NCBI GenBank assembly: GCA_963693085.1
Contig: OY856412.1
Span: 1,063,228,744-1,063,292,743, forward strand
DNA: 64,000 nucleotides
Direction: 5' to 3'
DNA from: Alisma plantago-aquatica
Taxonomy: Eukaryota; Streptophyta; Magnoliopsida; Alismatales; Alismataceae
Shown here: piece by piece, positions 1 to 11,545 of the stretch
Position numbering within the stretch: position 1 is the first letter of the stretch
Layout: each line of letters starts with the position of its first letter
Translations under genes and position numbers: made by a program
The notes under the pieces: model-generated
The model's database searches: none
Told to the model about the DNA's origin: nothing
Seen by the model: the letters and a program-made list of their open reading frames with translations, nothing else

Positions 1-896
1 GTTAATTAAAGGTGTCTGATAGTTTAAGTCATTCATACTAGTAATCCATCTTAGTATTGTATAATTGTAGTATGTTGATATGGGTTGAATAATGATGGAA
101 CAAATGAAGGGTTACCCTGAATAAGGTACTCTTACCTATTCACTCATATGAATAGAAGGGATGATAACCATATTGTATTGGTATGTAACCCTAATGAGGT
201 ATAGCTTGTTATACCTAGCTTTGATATAACTAAGTGATGGTAATTGGGTATGAATAGTCCTTGAATGACTAATACAATTATGGAGTACTCTGTTACTGCT
301 TTTGAAACCCTAGTATGCTATAACCCGATGGTTGCACCTTGAATTATGTGTGGGTTCATACTTGAGAATAGCATGGAATGTGATGGTAATGCTTCACCTT
401 ATGCATCCATGATCCAATGGGGATGTCGTGAGTAGTAATGTACAATTGTTGTTGAATCTAGTCTTTTAACTCAAGACTATTTTGCTATTTGAGTAGCACA
501 ATAGTAAAATTCAAAAGAACATGGTGAACTCTCTTTCGTGATTTAGAGGTAATACATAACAATAGTACATATTTAGTAGTATGAATTGAAATAGTTGGAT
601 CAGATTATCAATGTTGAGGTAACACTCAAGAGTGTGAAAATATTGAAATGGTTGTTTCTCTCTCTATCCTATGATTTATTGTGACATAGAGAATTCATTT
701 GTTATCATTGAGCAGTCATGATTTAATATGTTGTGATTAGAAAAGAAATAAAGGACTTAATGTTGAAAAGTGCATTTAAGTATGAAATACAAGAATATAA
801 TAACATGTAAGATTTCAGAAGCTTAAAATAAACCTTGAATGTACTTTACTTGCATATTTATGTTTTGGGGATGAAACCTTTTTAGGGGGGGAGAAT
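1..896 (+). mobile_element. Element A, upstream copy: 3' part of internal region
   Basis: This stretch is homologous to 8101-8624, the sequence just before the second A LTR. Both share the same opening around a TTAATTAAA motif, and both end in a G-rich polypurine tract (here 882-896) directly before an LTR starting TGTTATGAC. It is therefore the tail of an internal region whose start lies left of the window. It has about 380 bp (roughly 65-445) that the second copy lacks. The extra segment sits between similar GTATTGTATAATTG and GTAATGTACAATTG sequences. I see no convincing coding potential. Confidence 0.7.
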
Positions 897-1728
897 TGTT
901 ATGACCGCATCTGAGCTTAATTGGTAAACTAGGGTATACCTGGAGGATTATATGCTTAATTGGATTGATCATGGCTTAAATCTAATTAATGATGATAATT
1001 CAATTATAATATTTTAAAACTAGTAAGAATTTTAAGTGTTCTATTGTTTGATAAATTAGGGTTTGAGAAATATAAACCCTAGTTGGCTGAAATTAGGGTT
1101 TTAATGGTACATGAGTATGGAATTTGATCAGGATAGCAGTGTGGTAAATGATTTTTCATATTTTATAAATATTTTATATTTAATTTAATTTTGGATATGA
1201 TATGGATAACTAAATCATTCATATTGGAGAAAAATTTCAAAATATTTGAGTGTTCTTTGAATGTGGTTCTCGGTCGAACTATACTTCGACCAAAATACTG
1301 ATAGAGTGCTTTTTAGCAGTGTAGTGTTTTATTTTTATTTATTTATTGGTAACTCCAAATGACCTGAAATTTTAATTGGAGATCTATAACTCAATCATAA
1401 ACAACATGTAAAATTTTTATATTTTTTGTATGCATTTATACCTTATCCGTAGACGAATTACAGTAACTGACATTTCTATAGAATTCTAGATAGCAGTGCA
1501 CTATTTGATTTTTATTTATTTAATGGGAGCATGTAATGATCTCAAATTTTAACTTAAGCTTAGTAACTCAATTATAAACAACATTATAAATTATCATAAT
1601 TTTTGGAGAAGGTGTTATCTCTGAAATATACAAGTTATAGAAACCTTTTATGACAGAAAAATCTGCTGAAATAAGAAAAAAGTTTAGTGAGGGGTCAAAG
1701 TACAATTGACCCAAGCAACCCAATTGAT

Positions 1729-1740
1729 CTATATAATAAT
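1729..1740 (+). promoter_or_regulatory. Possible LTR TATA box
   Basis: A CTATATAATAAT run lies about 60 bp upstream of a conserved GA-rich leader-like stretch in the A LTR. The matching place in the second A LTR (9371-9380) reads CTCTATATGG. This is an inference from position and composition only. Confidence 0.3.
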
Positions 1741-3710
1741 AAACATAACACACTAGCAGCTCTCATAATTCTTGATTCATTCCAGAGAAACGAAATCCTA
1801 GAGAGAGAGGGAGAGTTAGGGTTTGAGAGGAGAAAGTGATGGAGATGCTGACCTAGGGTTTGCGGTCCGAGGAATGATGAAATCATGTAAGTTTAGCTTC
1901 TTTGCGTAGAAGGTGAATCTTCTCTCGCATATCAAGATTCCATCCCTCCTCTAATTTGATCCGAAATAGTGTCAAAATTTCCCCTTTTCTCACTCTTTCT
2001 TCATAATTCCTCAATTCTAGGGTTTCCTAGTTGAAAGGAAGAAGAATCGGGTGAATTGCTAGGGATTTGATATAGATTCGAGATTTTCAGATATGGGATA
2101 CATTTTAAAGGTGTTTTCACACCTTAGGGTGAGTGGGAACTTCCTTTAAATAGTATATTACACAAAAATTGGTTAAATCAACCATAATCTTTAATTGCTT
2201 AGTATGCGACTACAAACCCTGAATTGTCTATTTGTTCTAGGTAGTTGCAAAATGATATGAAATGGATTCGTCCTTTGTTTGAATGAATTTTAGATGACAA
2301 AATTATATTAAAAATGTATACAATGCATTCTATTGAGAATTCCCTAAGTATTCACAGAGGTTATAAGAGTAAACTGAAATATAGGGAATTTGTCTATGAC
2401 TGAAATTTGCTGTATAAGTAAATAGAGAAATTTGCTTATCTAGATCCCCTTGGTTATGAATGATTGTCTATCTAAATTCATAGTCCATATATGTCAGATA
2501 CTATATTGTATTTTGTTCAAAGTGAACAATATTTGTTTGATATCTCAGTAAAGCGGGTGAAACCCTAGATGCGAGGAAAGTTGGATATTTGTGAATAGAT
2601 ATCGTGAAATCCATTTGAAGGGATTTTCTTGACATGATAGACTTTATTTATTCAATGTTATTATTGATGTATGATATCTCAGTGAATGGCATGGAAACCC
2701 AAATTCTGCTTAGTTCCAAGGTTTCATACATATATTGATTTTATATGATTTGTTGATAGTAGTCTTTATTCAGTGATTGTTTATGTCGCATGAAATCTTT
2801 ATGGGAACCATGTGAATAAGTTGTTGCCTAGTGAGAGGTGACAAGATGTGTGATGGCCTTGTGAGCCATGATAATACTTGTACAACCAGTGAAATGAATA
2901 CCTTGGTCTAAGGACCTAGAGGTAATGGTTACCGTTATAGAAGAACAATGCTATGTGATGATCTAAGGGTTTGAATACCCAGATCCAGTAATCATGATAA
3001 TGATGTGAAGGGATGAGAATTCCCAGTAATGTGATAAGGGATTGAGATCCCATGTATCATGTGTTTTAAAGATTTGAAAAGTACATGATAGATGTATTAC
3101 ACCTTTCTTTGTAGCATTTGTTGTGATTAAATGAAATCCTAAGGGTAGGGTGTTCAATGAATCATGTATTGTGATATCAATGTTCTCAGTTATTATTAAT
3201 AATTCTTGTCATGATAAGTAATTAACTCTTAATTGAGTTATGAGATGCACAACTCAAAATTTGGGTTGATATGCACATTCTTTGAGAAATTATAGATAAG
3301 TTGCAGGTGCTACTGATGATTACTCATATGTCAAGTAATTAACTCTTATTAGTGTAATAAGATGATAAATTACACAAATCTAGTGTGTATGTGCCAAGTG
3401 GACATGTAATCTGTTTATTTAAGAATTTTAGTCTGCCTGCATGTATAATATGTTGATTACTCAGTATATTATAATGTTTTTGAGTATACTGCTTGTCAGG
3501 TCTAGAATGATATTCATGTTGTAATTTTCTGGGAAATAATAAAATTATAGATTTAAGGGCTCTAACACCATAGAACCCCTAAGTGAGGTATGCGCCTTGG
3601 GGTGAAACGACCTAACCCTGGCAACGTCCAGTATACGGGGGTCGGAACGTGCTATCAGGTGGCACGGGGGACGAAGCCCTAGTGGAAGTCTCCTTAAATT
3701 ATAGTTTGCA

Positions 3711-3792
3711 GTGTCCAACATCAACTAGAAGTCCTGGTGGCACTAGAGTACTGAAAAACGTGTCCAACATCAACTAGAAGTCCTGGTGGCAC
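3711..3792 (+). repeat. 33-bp direct repeat inside the A LTR
   Basis: The sequence beginning GTGTCCAACATCAACTAG occurs at 3711-3743 and again at 3760-3792, identical over 33 bp. The counterpart in the second A LTR (around 28300-28340) has one diverged copy, so this is a local duplication in the first LTR. Confidence 0.75.
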
Positions 3793-4009
3793 GGCTTGAC
3801 TCTCCGCCTGTGTGCTCAGGTTGGAGGAGGAGTCTAGTTTACGACACAATAGGAGTACTGAGGCCAGAGAGCCAGTTTCCCTATTGCAGACCAGGAGAGT
3901 AGTTAGACTTAGCTATCATGGGGTGTCAGCTAAGTCTTGTATGGTGTGATCTTAGTACACTATGAGTCTTCATATGTAGAGTACATTGCATATGATCATG
4001 TCATAATAA

Positions 4010-5502
4010 AATGAATGAGAGGTCAAACAAATGTGTACAGTTATTCAATTATTCTTTGTATGCTTCTGAATTATTAGTTCTCTTTATGATCAATCAAGCA
4101 TTTCATAAATTTATTCACTCTTATGGATATCTAGAGTATCCAGCCATATTTATGATTGTCAATTATTAGACTCTTTGAAGCTTACTACTGTTATAATTGA
4201 CATCAGTTGCTCAAAAATATATCTGTAATTATATCAGTGCTTTAGACTATTTCTTGGAGGTACTCATTCACTGAGCGAGTAGGCTCACCCCTCTACTCAA
4301 AATTTTTAGGGAAATACATGGACTTGAAGAAGATATCATTGCATCAGAGTAGATCTACCACAAGAGTTAAGTCCGAGTATGGTTAAGTTTAGTCGGTCGT
4401 TGTCACTCTATGTACTTGTATAGATGTGAGAGAGTTGTAAATGATGTTTTGTATGTTTGTTTCCTTAATAAGAGAGAATGCAAATGATTGTCATGTCGTA
4501 TGTACATGGAAGTGTGAGAAACAAAATGAATGTATGGATGAGTATCATTAATGTTGAGATCATATTAGAGTAATAAAGGTTTAATTCTCTTGTAAAGTTT
4601 GCTTATGTGATTTAATGCGAGAAAACAAAGAGTTTGAAAAAGAAGAAAAAGTTAAGGGTGATTTTTGTATGACGATAAATCCTCAATTGTATGCCCCAAT
4701 ATCATGATTTATGGTAATTGTGAGATCGGGGTGTAACACCTCATGTGAGTTTGGGGCATAATAAGAGAGAGGTTAAACAAGTGTGCATAGTTATTCAATT
4801 ATTCTTTGTATGTATTTGAGTTATTAGTTCTCTTTATAATAAGTTAACTGTGTTCATATATTGATTCACTTTTGTAGATGTCTAGAGTATTCTGCCATAT
4901 TTATGTTTGTGAATGATTAATTTCTTTAAATCTCATTGTTTTTATAATTGCTATTAGTTGCTCGACAATAAATATGTAATTATATAAATGATTTAGACTG
5001 TTTCTGTGAAGTACTCATTCGCTGAGCAAGTAGGCACACCCCTCTACTCACAATTTTTAGGGAAACCACGTGGTCTTAAAGAAGGTCAAAGCATAGGAGT
5101 AGATCTACAACATGAGTTAAGTATGAGATTAGTCAATTTCAGTCGGTCCCTATCACTCTAGGTCCTTGTCTAGATGTGAGAGAGTTGTAAATGATGTTTT
5201 GTATCTTTATTTCCTTGATAAGAGAGAATGTATCTGATTGTCATGTTGCATGTACATAGAAGTGTGAGAAACAGAATGAATGTATGGATATGTATCATTA
5301 ATGTTGAGATCATATTAGAGTAGTAAAAGTTTAATTCTCTTGTAAAGTTTGTTTATGTGATTGGATGCGAGAAAACAAAGAGTTTGAAATGAAATAAAGA
5401 AAAAGAAGAAAAAGTATGGGAGTGAACTGTGTATTAAGTATAATCCTCAAACTTATGCCCTAATCTCATGATTAGTTCTAATCGTGGGATGCGGGTGTGA
5501 CA
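4010..5502 (+). repeat. Duplicated 3' end of the A LTR (two about 0.75-kb units)
   Basis: Unit 1 (about 4010-4738) and unit 2 (4739-5502) share the same order of motifs. Both have a segment starting GAGAGGT, the GTACTCATTC(A/G)CTGAG segment, a leader with TTGTAAATGATGTTTTGTAT, and an LTR-like end (GTGTAACA, GTGTGACA). The other A LTR has this block only once (28590-29364). Confidence 0.75.
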
Positions 5503-5507
5503 TCTTT

Positions 5508-5519
5508 TGGTATCAGAGC
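5508..5519 (+). other. Primer binding site of element A (tRNA-iMet type)
   Basis: TGGTATCAGAGC lies five bases after the LTR end. It is the usual plant Ty3/gypsy and copia primer site, complementary to the 3' end of initiator tRNA-Met. It fixes the LTR end at 5502. Confidence 0.8.
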
Positions 5520-8500
5520 TTAGGCTGAGTCGTCAGGGACCATTAGGATAGAATGTTAGAGTTATAAGTGTGGCAAATAGGAGGTGATGTGTCTATAGTT
5601 CTGGGAAGTCTGGGTATTTGGATACCGTGGCCTGGTATCTGAATACTTAGATTGACCAATATCAAGATACTCTGTCTATTCTTCTCTAGATGCCTTGGTC
5701 ATGTATGCAAAGGAAGGATGGGCTAGAGAGAAACCCTAGAAATCTTAGGGTTAGGAGACCAGAAAGTAATGAAGAAGTAAGAGATAAACATAGAATGTGA
5801 TACAACTCTTGCTTTATATTGCTTGTTTGATTGGAGATCAATAAAAATGCTCTATATGTATGAATTCAGATTTTCAATTTGTACAATATATATGGTTCTT
5901 TTATATTGTTGTGTATCATGAAGTGATTTAGTTATTATTTATATTCTTTCTATAAAGTAGACCAAAAGTTATGTTTAAATGAGTTTGCCCTAAGTGGATA
6001 TTCTTTCCACATTTTTGAGATGAATAGGAGTTCATTAATCTTGAGTAGCTCTTGGCTTTAGGACTATAGATTCGGCTTGGTCCGATTGGGAGGGTGCGTT
6101 ACTGGGATCTAATGACTCTTATTGAAAATATAATAAGAGTAGACTCTGGAATTAGACCCACATCATAGTGAGAATGTACATACACTAAGATGTTGAAACA
6201 TATGAGAAAGATTAGAACAGATAAGAATCAGTTGGAATTGATATCTGAGATCCAACTTTGGGGCCTCATATGAGAAACCCTTAATTGGGAATAAAGGAAC
6301 ATGACATAAGGTTCAGATTAAGTTTAAATGATTAGTATTATATGAACTCTAAATATGAAATATGGAAAAGATGTGAGAAAAGTATGTAAATGGCCAAGAT
6401 AGTAAGAATCAATCATGAGGAATGGATCATATAATCGAGTACAATGCTTTTATGTACTCCAAAGCAAAGGGAAAATAGAAGGAAAGAGTTAAGTATACGA
6501 TAAGTACATAGAAGTGAAGAGTCTCTAGAAGAGTTAAAGTAAAGAGAATTAGATGAACATGTAAATCATAAGACTAGGATAACAAACTTAGTTGAAACAA
6601 AGAGAAATGTTAGAAATGATGACTTTGATTAAGGAATGAGGGTTACATGATATAATTGAGAGCATGGAATGTATACCTTTATTATAAAATTTAATACATT
6701 CATCCTTACTACCTTTGGATTCTAAGTCTCTATAGAACAAAAAACTTGTTTCTAAAATAAGAACAAAAGTGTAGCTTAACAAATGAATAAGTCATACAAA
6801 GGCAGATTATATTCAGAAAGGAAAAACTTAATTGAAAGAGAAACTAAGTTTGACCCATGCATGATCTGTTTGATTTAAAATGAAGGATATAATGTATTAA
6901 AAATGAGGTGAAACTAGTAGAGGGATTATTGATTTAGAATATCAACTTCACATTAGTAGAAGGATAAAAATAAATATGTGCAACATGTTATACATGATCA
7001 TAGACATGAATAAGCAACATGATCCATAAGAGAAAATTTGAAGTTAAAGATGACAAGTGGTAGAGTAGTATGTGGTGAGAAGATTATGGAAAGTAAGGAA
7101 GGGTTTGAAACATGATGGATTAATATATATTATAAAAGAAAGCGGTTGCGAGATTCAATAAAGTGCTAATTAGTCAAGTATCCTTGTTGATAACTAATTA
7201 AACCTACATATGAGAAATGTATTAATGAATGTTTGAAGATAAGAACTCTAAGTTTCAAAATCATCTTCTCTTTCATATCTTCCTTAATGAGAGCAATGTG
7301 GGAATGAAGTGATAAGAAAATGAATCATATATAATGCATAACCACCATGGTAGAGACATCTAGTGCATGTATTAATGACACACAATATGATGATGAAACC
7401 CTAGAAAGGTAAATTGAGAATGTAATCTATCGGAATGGCCAAGTAAGAGAAATGTAATTCGAGTGATGAGATAAGGAATACTTTAGTAAAACTTGTGAGA
7501 TCCAAAGTCTGAATTTCAAATTAAGGGAGTATTTTTTCATCAGAATAACGTGATGTTATTGAAAGGACCAAACTTTAGAATAGTTAGAGTTGTAGAGGTT
7601 CAAGGTATGTCATTAGTGATTTGACCTTGAATACTAGCATCTCTATAAAACAAGACCATGAGAATTGCACTATGAGAAGTAAGCTAGCACTGATAGTAAT
7701 CCAAGGTTTAAAGGTAGCTAATGTGAAAGGTAGATAAACAATATGGAAATGATTCAGGGAAAAGGGTCAGAAATAAATTTGAAATGTAACAAGTGTGTTT
7801 TGAACAAGAAGAGAAATACAACATTAGTAAAGTGCAATATGAAATAAATTCTTGCGGTGATATCAAGAATGATGAATTATCTATTCTTACCTTGTATGTT
7901 TCAATTTTAGGGATGTTGACTCTATATGATCAAAATGCAAAGGATAAGTAACAAAAAGTAAGTAGTAATGAATTAGTAGAACAATAAGAGAAAACAATGG
8001 CTTTTAGTAATACATGAATTCTTTTAGAAGTATGATTTGTTGAAGGTATATGAAGGGATGTAAATTTGTTATATGTATGATTTCAGTTGTACTTGTGCAA
8101 GCAATATTAATTAAAAGTGTCTGATAGTTTTAGTGATCCATAGCAGTAGTCCAGCTTAGTATTGTACAATTGTTGTTGAATCTAGTCTTTCGATTCATGA
8201 CTGCTTTGATATTTGAGTAGCACAATAGTAAAATTCAAAACAACACGGTGAACTCTATTTTGTGACTCAAAAGTAGTATAGAACAACAGTACATATTGGA
8301 GCTGTATGAATTGAGATAGTTGGATCAGATTATCAATGTTGAGGTAACACCTCAAGAGTATGAAAATATTGAAATGGTTGTTTCTCTTTCTATTTCCTAT
8401 GATTGATTGTGGCATAGTGAATTTGTTTGTTATCATTGAGCAATCATGATTTAAACATATTGTGATTAGAAAAAAATAAGGGACTTAATGTTGAAAGCTA

Positions 8501-8610
8501 CATTCAAGTATGAAATACAAGAATATAAAGACATGTAAGATATCAGAAGCTTAAAATAAACCTTGAATGTACTTTGCTTGCATATTTATGTTTCGAGGGT
8601 GAAACATTTT

Positions 8611-8624
8611 TAAGGGGGGAGAAT
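8611..8624 (+). other. Polypurine tract of element A
   Basis: TAAGGGGGGAGAAT directly precedes the LTR start TGTTATGAC. The same arrangement is present at 882-896. Confidence 0.7.
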
Positions 8625-10420
8625 TGTTATGACTGTATCTAAGCTTAATCAGTAAGTTAGGGTTTATGTGGATAATTACACACTTTACTAGATTGATAAT
8701 TACTTAAACATGATTAATGATGATATCTCAATCATGATATGTTAAACCTAATGAGAACTCCAAGTATGCTATCTCTTTGTATGATTAGGGTTTGAGAAAA
8801 TATAAACCCTAGTCGACTGAAATTAGGGTTTTCACCAAATAGGCTCATTTGGGGAGGAATGAGAGAGGTATGCAAAGGAGAATGAAAATGGTAGTTGAAG
8901 GCTAGGATAGCACGGCCGTGGTGGGTAGCACAGTCGTGGTGGGTCGTTGGTGGCACGGGCATTCTAGGCCACACGACCATTTTGAAAGCATTGAACTATT
9001 AACCAACTTTTGTACTCAAATCTGATGAAACAATGCACCACGACCGTGCTGGGTCCAATTTAGCATGGCCGTGGTAGCTTGCATGGTCGTTCTGGGGCAT
9101 TTACTCTTCAACTGACATTTATGCAGATTTCTGCATAGCAGTGCACTATTAGATTTTTATTAATTTAATGGATTCTTGGAATGATCCAAAATTTAACTAA
9201 AGATTTACAATTCTACTATACACAACATGCTAAATTCTCATAATTTTTGGAGAAGTTTTGATAACTAAAATAAATGAATTATAGTAACATTTTTATGACA
9301 GAAAAATGTACTGAAATAAGAAAAAGTTTAGTGAGGGGTCAGTGTGCAATTCACCCAAGCAGCTCAATTGCTCTATATGGTCAACCTAACACACTAGGAG
9401 CTCTCATAACTCATGTTTCATTCCAGAGAAACAAAATCCTAGAAAGATAGGGAGAGTTAGGGTTTGAGAGGAGAAAGTGGTGGATTTGGTGATCTAGGGT
9501 TTCTCTATCCGAGATATGATGAAATAAAGTAAGTTTAGCTTCTTTGCATAGCCTTTCATGGTGAATCTTCTCTCACATGTCAAGATTCTATCCCTCCTCT
9601 GATTTGATCTAAAATGGTATCAACACTTTCCCTTTTCTCACTCTTTCTTCATACTCCCTCATTTTTAGGGTTTCCAAGTTGAAAGGAAGAAGAATTGGGT
9701 GAATTGTGAGGGATTTGATATGAGATCAAGATTTTTAGGGATGAACTACATTTTAATGTGTTTTCACACCTGAGGGTGAGTGGGAACTTCCATTAAACAA
9801 TATGTTATATGAAAATTGGTTAAATCATCTATAATCTTCAATTGCTTAGTATGCGACTACAAACCCTGAATTGTCTGTTTGATCTAAGTTGTTGCAAAAT
9901 GATATGAAAAGGATTATTCCTCTGTTTGGATGAATTTCAAATGATAAAATCATATTATAAATGTATACAATACATCCTAATGAGACTTCCCTAAGTATTC
10001 GTAGAGGTTATAAGAGTAAACTGAAATATAGAGAATTTGTCTATGACTGAAATTATTGTAATTAAATAGAGAAATTTGTTTATCTGGATCCCCTTGGTTA
10101 TGAATGATTATTTATCTAAATGTGTAGTACATATATGTAAGAACTATCTTGGATTTCATTTAAGGTGAATAGTATTTGTTTTATATCTCGTTAAAGAGGG
10201 TGAAACCCTAGATGCGAGGAAAGTGGATATTTGTGAATAGATATTGTGAAATCCATTTGAAGGGATTTTCTTGACATGATAGACTTTATTTATTCAATTT
10301 TATTATTGATCTCAGTGAATGGCATGGAAAACCAAATTCAGCTCAGTTCCAAGGTTTCATACATATATTGATTGTATATGATTTGTTGAAAGTAATCTTC
10401 ATTCAGTGAATGTTTATGTC
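8625..10420 (+). mobile_element. Element A second LTR, segment 1
   Basis: The LTR starts TGTTATGACTG and aligns with 897-2790. It is interrupted at 10420 by a truncated LINE. The upstream part differs strongly from the first LTR: 8880-9120 is GC-rich with CACGGCCGTG-like words, where the first LTR has unrelated AT-rich sequence. The two realign at the ATAGCAGTGCACTATT motif (1491 and 9137). Confidence 0.7.
8905..9110. repeat. GC-rich patch with repeated GCACGGCCGTGG-like words
   Basis: Words related to CACGGCCGTGGTGGGT recur in both orientations (8911, 8930, 8950, 8968, 9036, 9065, 9087). The copy at 8911-8920 is a perfect 10-bp palindrome. The patch lies in the U3-like part of the second A LTR and is absent from the first. 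Confidence 0.6.
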
Positions 10421-11170
10421 GAAGGAATATATAGCTAGGTTTCATATATATTGATTGTATATGATTTGTTGTATTATGGATTAAAAATGGAGCTTCCCTG
10501 AGTTTAGAGGGGTTGATGGTATGCTTAATTACAACACTCCACTACCAGCTATTTGCTCGGATTCCCAGGACACTATTGATTTGATTGAATCTATTACAAC
10601 TTCTCTTCGTAATTTATGGAACCTATCTAGAGTTAAGTATACGAAGGTGTATTGGGGGAAATGCATTTGGGCTGCTATTTTCCCAAGAAGAATCTCTTTA
10701 TTTCTATGGAAGTTCTTTCTGGACATGCTGGTAACCATGGAAGTTCTAAAGTTATTTGGTTTCTCCCTGGCTTCTTGTTGTACCCTGTGTATGAATGGTG
10801 AAGATGGTGCTGATCATCTCTTCTTCTGTTGCTCATTTTTTGCACCTATTAGGGACTTGTTTGCTGAGAAGTTCAAGGTTGAATGGCCAAAGAGCAGGCG
10901 TAATATGATACAGCTGAATGATAAAGCCAAAACAGTTGCAGGCTTTGCACTGTATAGTATATGGGAGGAAAGAAATAGGAGGATCTTCCATATAAATAGA
11001 AAGGAGATCTGTGATATTTGGGATACTGTTCTCCATGAATCGAAGAGCATGTATAGATAGCTGTTCTTCTTTGTATAGCTCTCAAATGTACATTTTTGTT
11101 TGTTTTTGTTTCCTATTTTGTACATTTTATATAGCATTAATTAATAGGGGCAAGCTGGTTACATCAAAAA
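10421..11170 (+). mobile_element. 5'-truncated LINE inserted in the A LTR
   Basis: The segment breaks the homology between the two A LTRs and encodes the C-terminal part of a LINE polyprotein. It ends in a short A run (11165-11172) and is flanked by AATGTTTATGTC at 10409-10420 and 11171-11182, a 12-bp target duplication. Truncation at the 5' end and a short A tail are typical of L1-type retrotransposition. Confidence 0.75.
10521..11060 (+). pseudogene. LINE ORF2 C-terminal fragment (zf-RVT domain)
   Basis: An open frame of 179 codons. The residues WAAIFPRRISLFLWK, then CTLC followed by ADHLFFCCSFFAPI, form the Cys/His pattern of the zinc-binding region found after the reverse transcriptase in plant LINEs (zf-RVT family). 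The YSIWEERNRRIF segment is the usual follow-on. The RT and endonuclease are missing because the insertion is 5'-truncated, and the C-terminal RNase H is absent. The ATG is incidental to the truncation, so this is not an independent gene. The frame is intact, which suggests a fairly recent insertion or a short decay target. Confidence 0.8.
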
Positions 11171-11172
11171 AA

Positions 11173-11545
11173 TGTTTATGTCACATGAAATCCTTATGAG
11201 AGGCATGTGATAAGTGAATGAGGTAAATGAAACCCTAAGAATAGGGTGTTCAATGAATCAAGTATTGTGATATCAATGTTCTTAGTATGAGATGAGGTGA
11301 TTCTTAACAATTCAGTTGTGGTAAATGTTATCAGAAGGTCTATGAAAAGATTGGTTTACAAAGCTAAACTAATATATGTTGATGTGATGATTGAATTGTG
11401 AATGCAAAGAGTGAATTAGACATTTAGATGCCATGAACACTGTAGAATCCTCATAGGATGAGGCCTGCGTTGTGGGGAGGAAATAGTTTCCTGACTGGAG
11501 GTAGTCCAGATTGAGGTAAGCTGGAGCACACCAATAGGGTGTGGG
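11173..11545 (+). mobile_element. Element A second LTR, segment 2
   Basis: After the LINE, homology to the first A LTR resumes (TGTTTATGTC then CATGAAATC, compare 2783-2800, and the CAATGAATCA region, compare 3152). Element B interrupts it at 11546. The first 10 bases are the right-hand target duplication of the LINE. Confidence 0.65.

Larger units (their letters stand above)
897..5502 (+). mobile_element. Element A LTR (first in window)
   Basis: The LTR starts TGTTATGACC right after a purine tract and ends GTGTGACA just before a TGGTATCAGAGC primer site. These are the usual TG...CA ends. It aligns with the LTR starting at 8625 and is distantly similar to the LTRs of element B (for example 3190-3290 against 12940-13030). 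It is long (4.6 kb) because its last part occurs twice: 4010-4738 and 4739-5502 are homologous, and the first of these already ends in an LTR-like GTGTAACA. It has no coding content. A leader-like segment with AGGGTTT motifs lies near 1800-1860. Confidence 0.75.
5503..8624 (+). mobile_element. Element A internal region, non-coding (LARD-like)
   Basis: About 3.1 kb between primer site and polypurine tract with no long open frame on either strand and no gag, protease, RT or integrase motif that I can find. The beginning resembles the leader of element B. Long LTRs, a conserved primer site and polypurine tract, and no genes fit a large non-autonomous LTR derivative mobilised by proteins of a relative such as element B. 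Extreme decay of former genes cannot be excluded. Confidence 0.6.

Noticed and set aside
4739..5502. An independent solo LTR fragment next to the A LTR
   Set aside because: No target duplication or TG start at 4739. It is collinear with 4010-4738 and carries the only usable LTR end before the primer site, so a duplicated LTR end is simpler.
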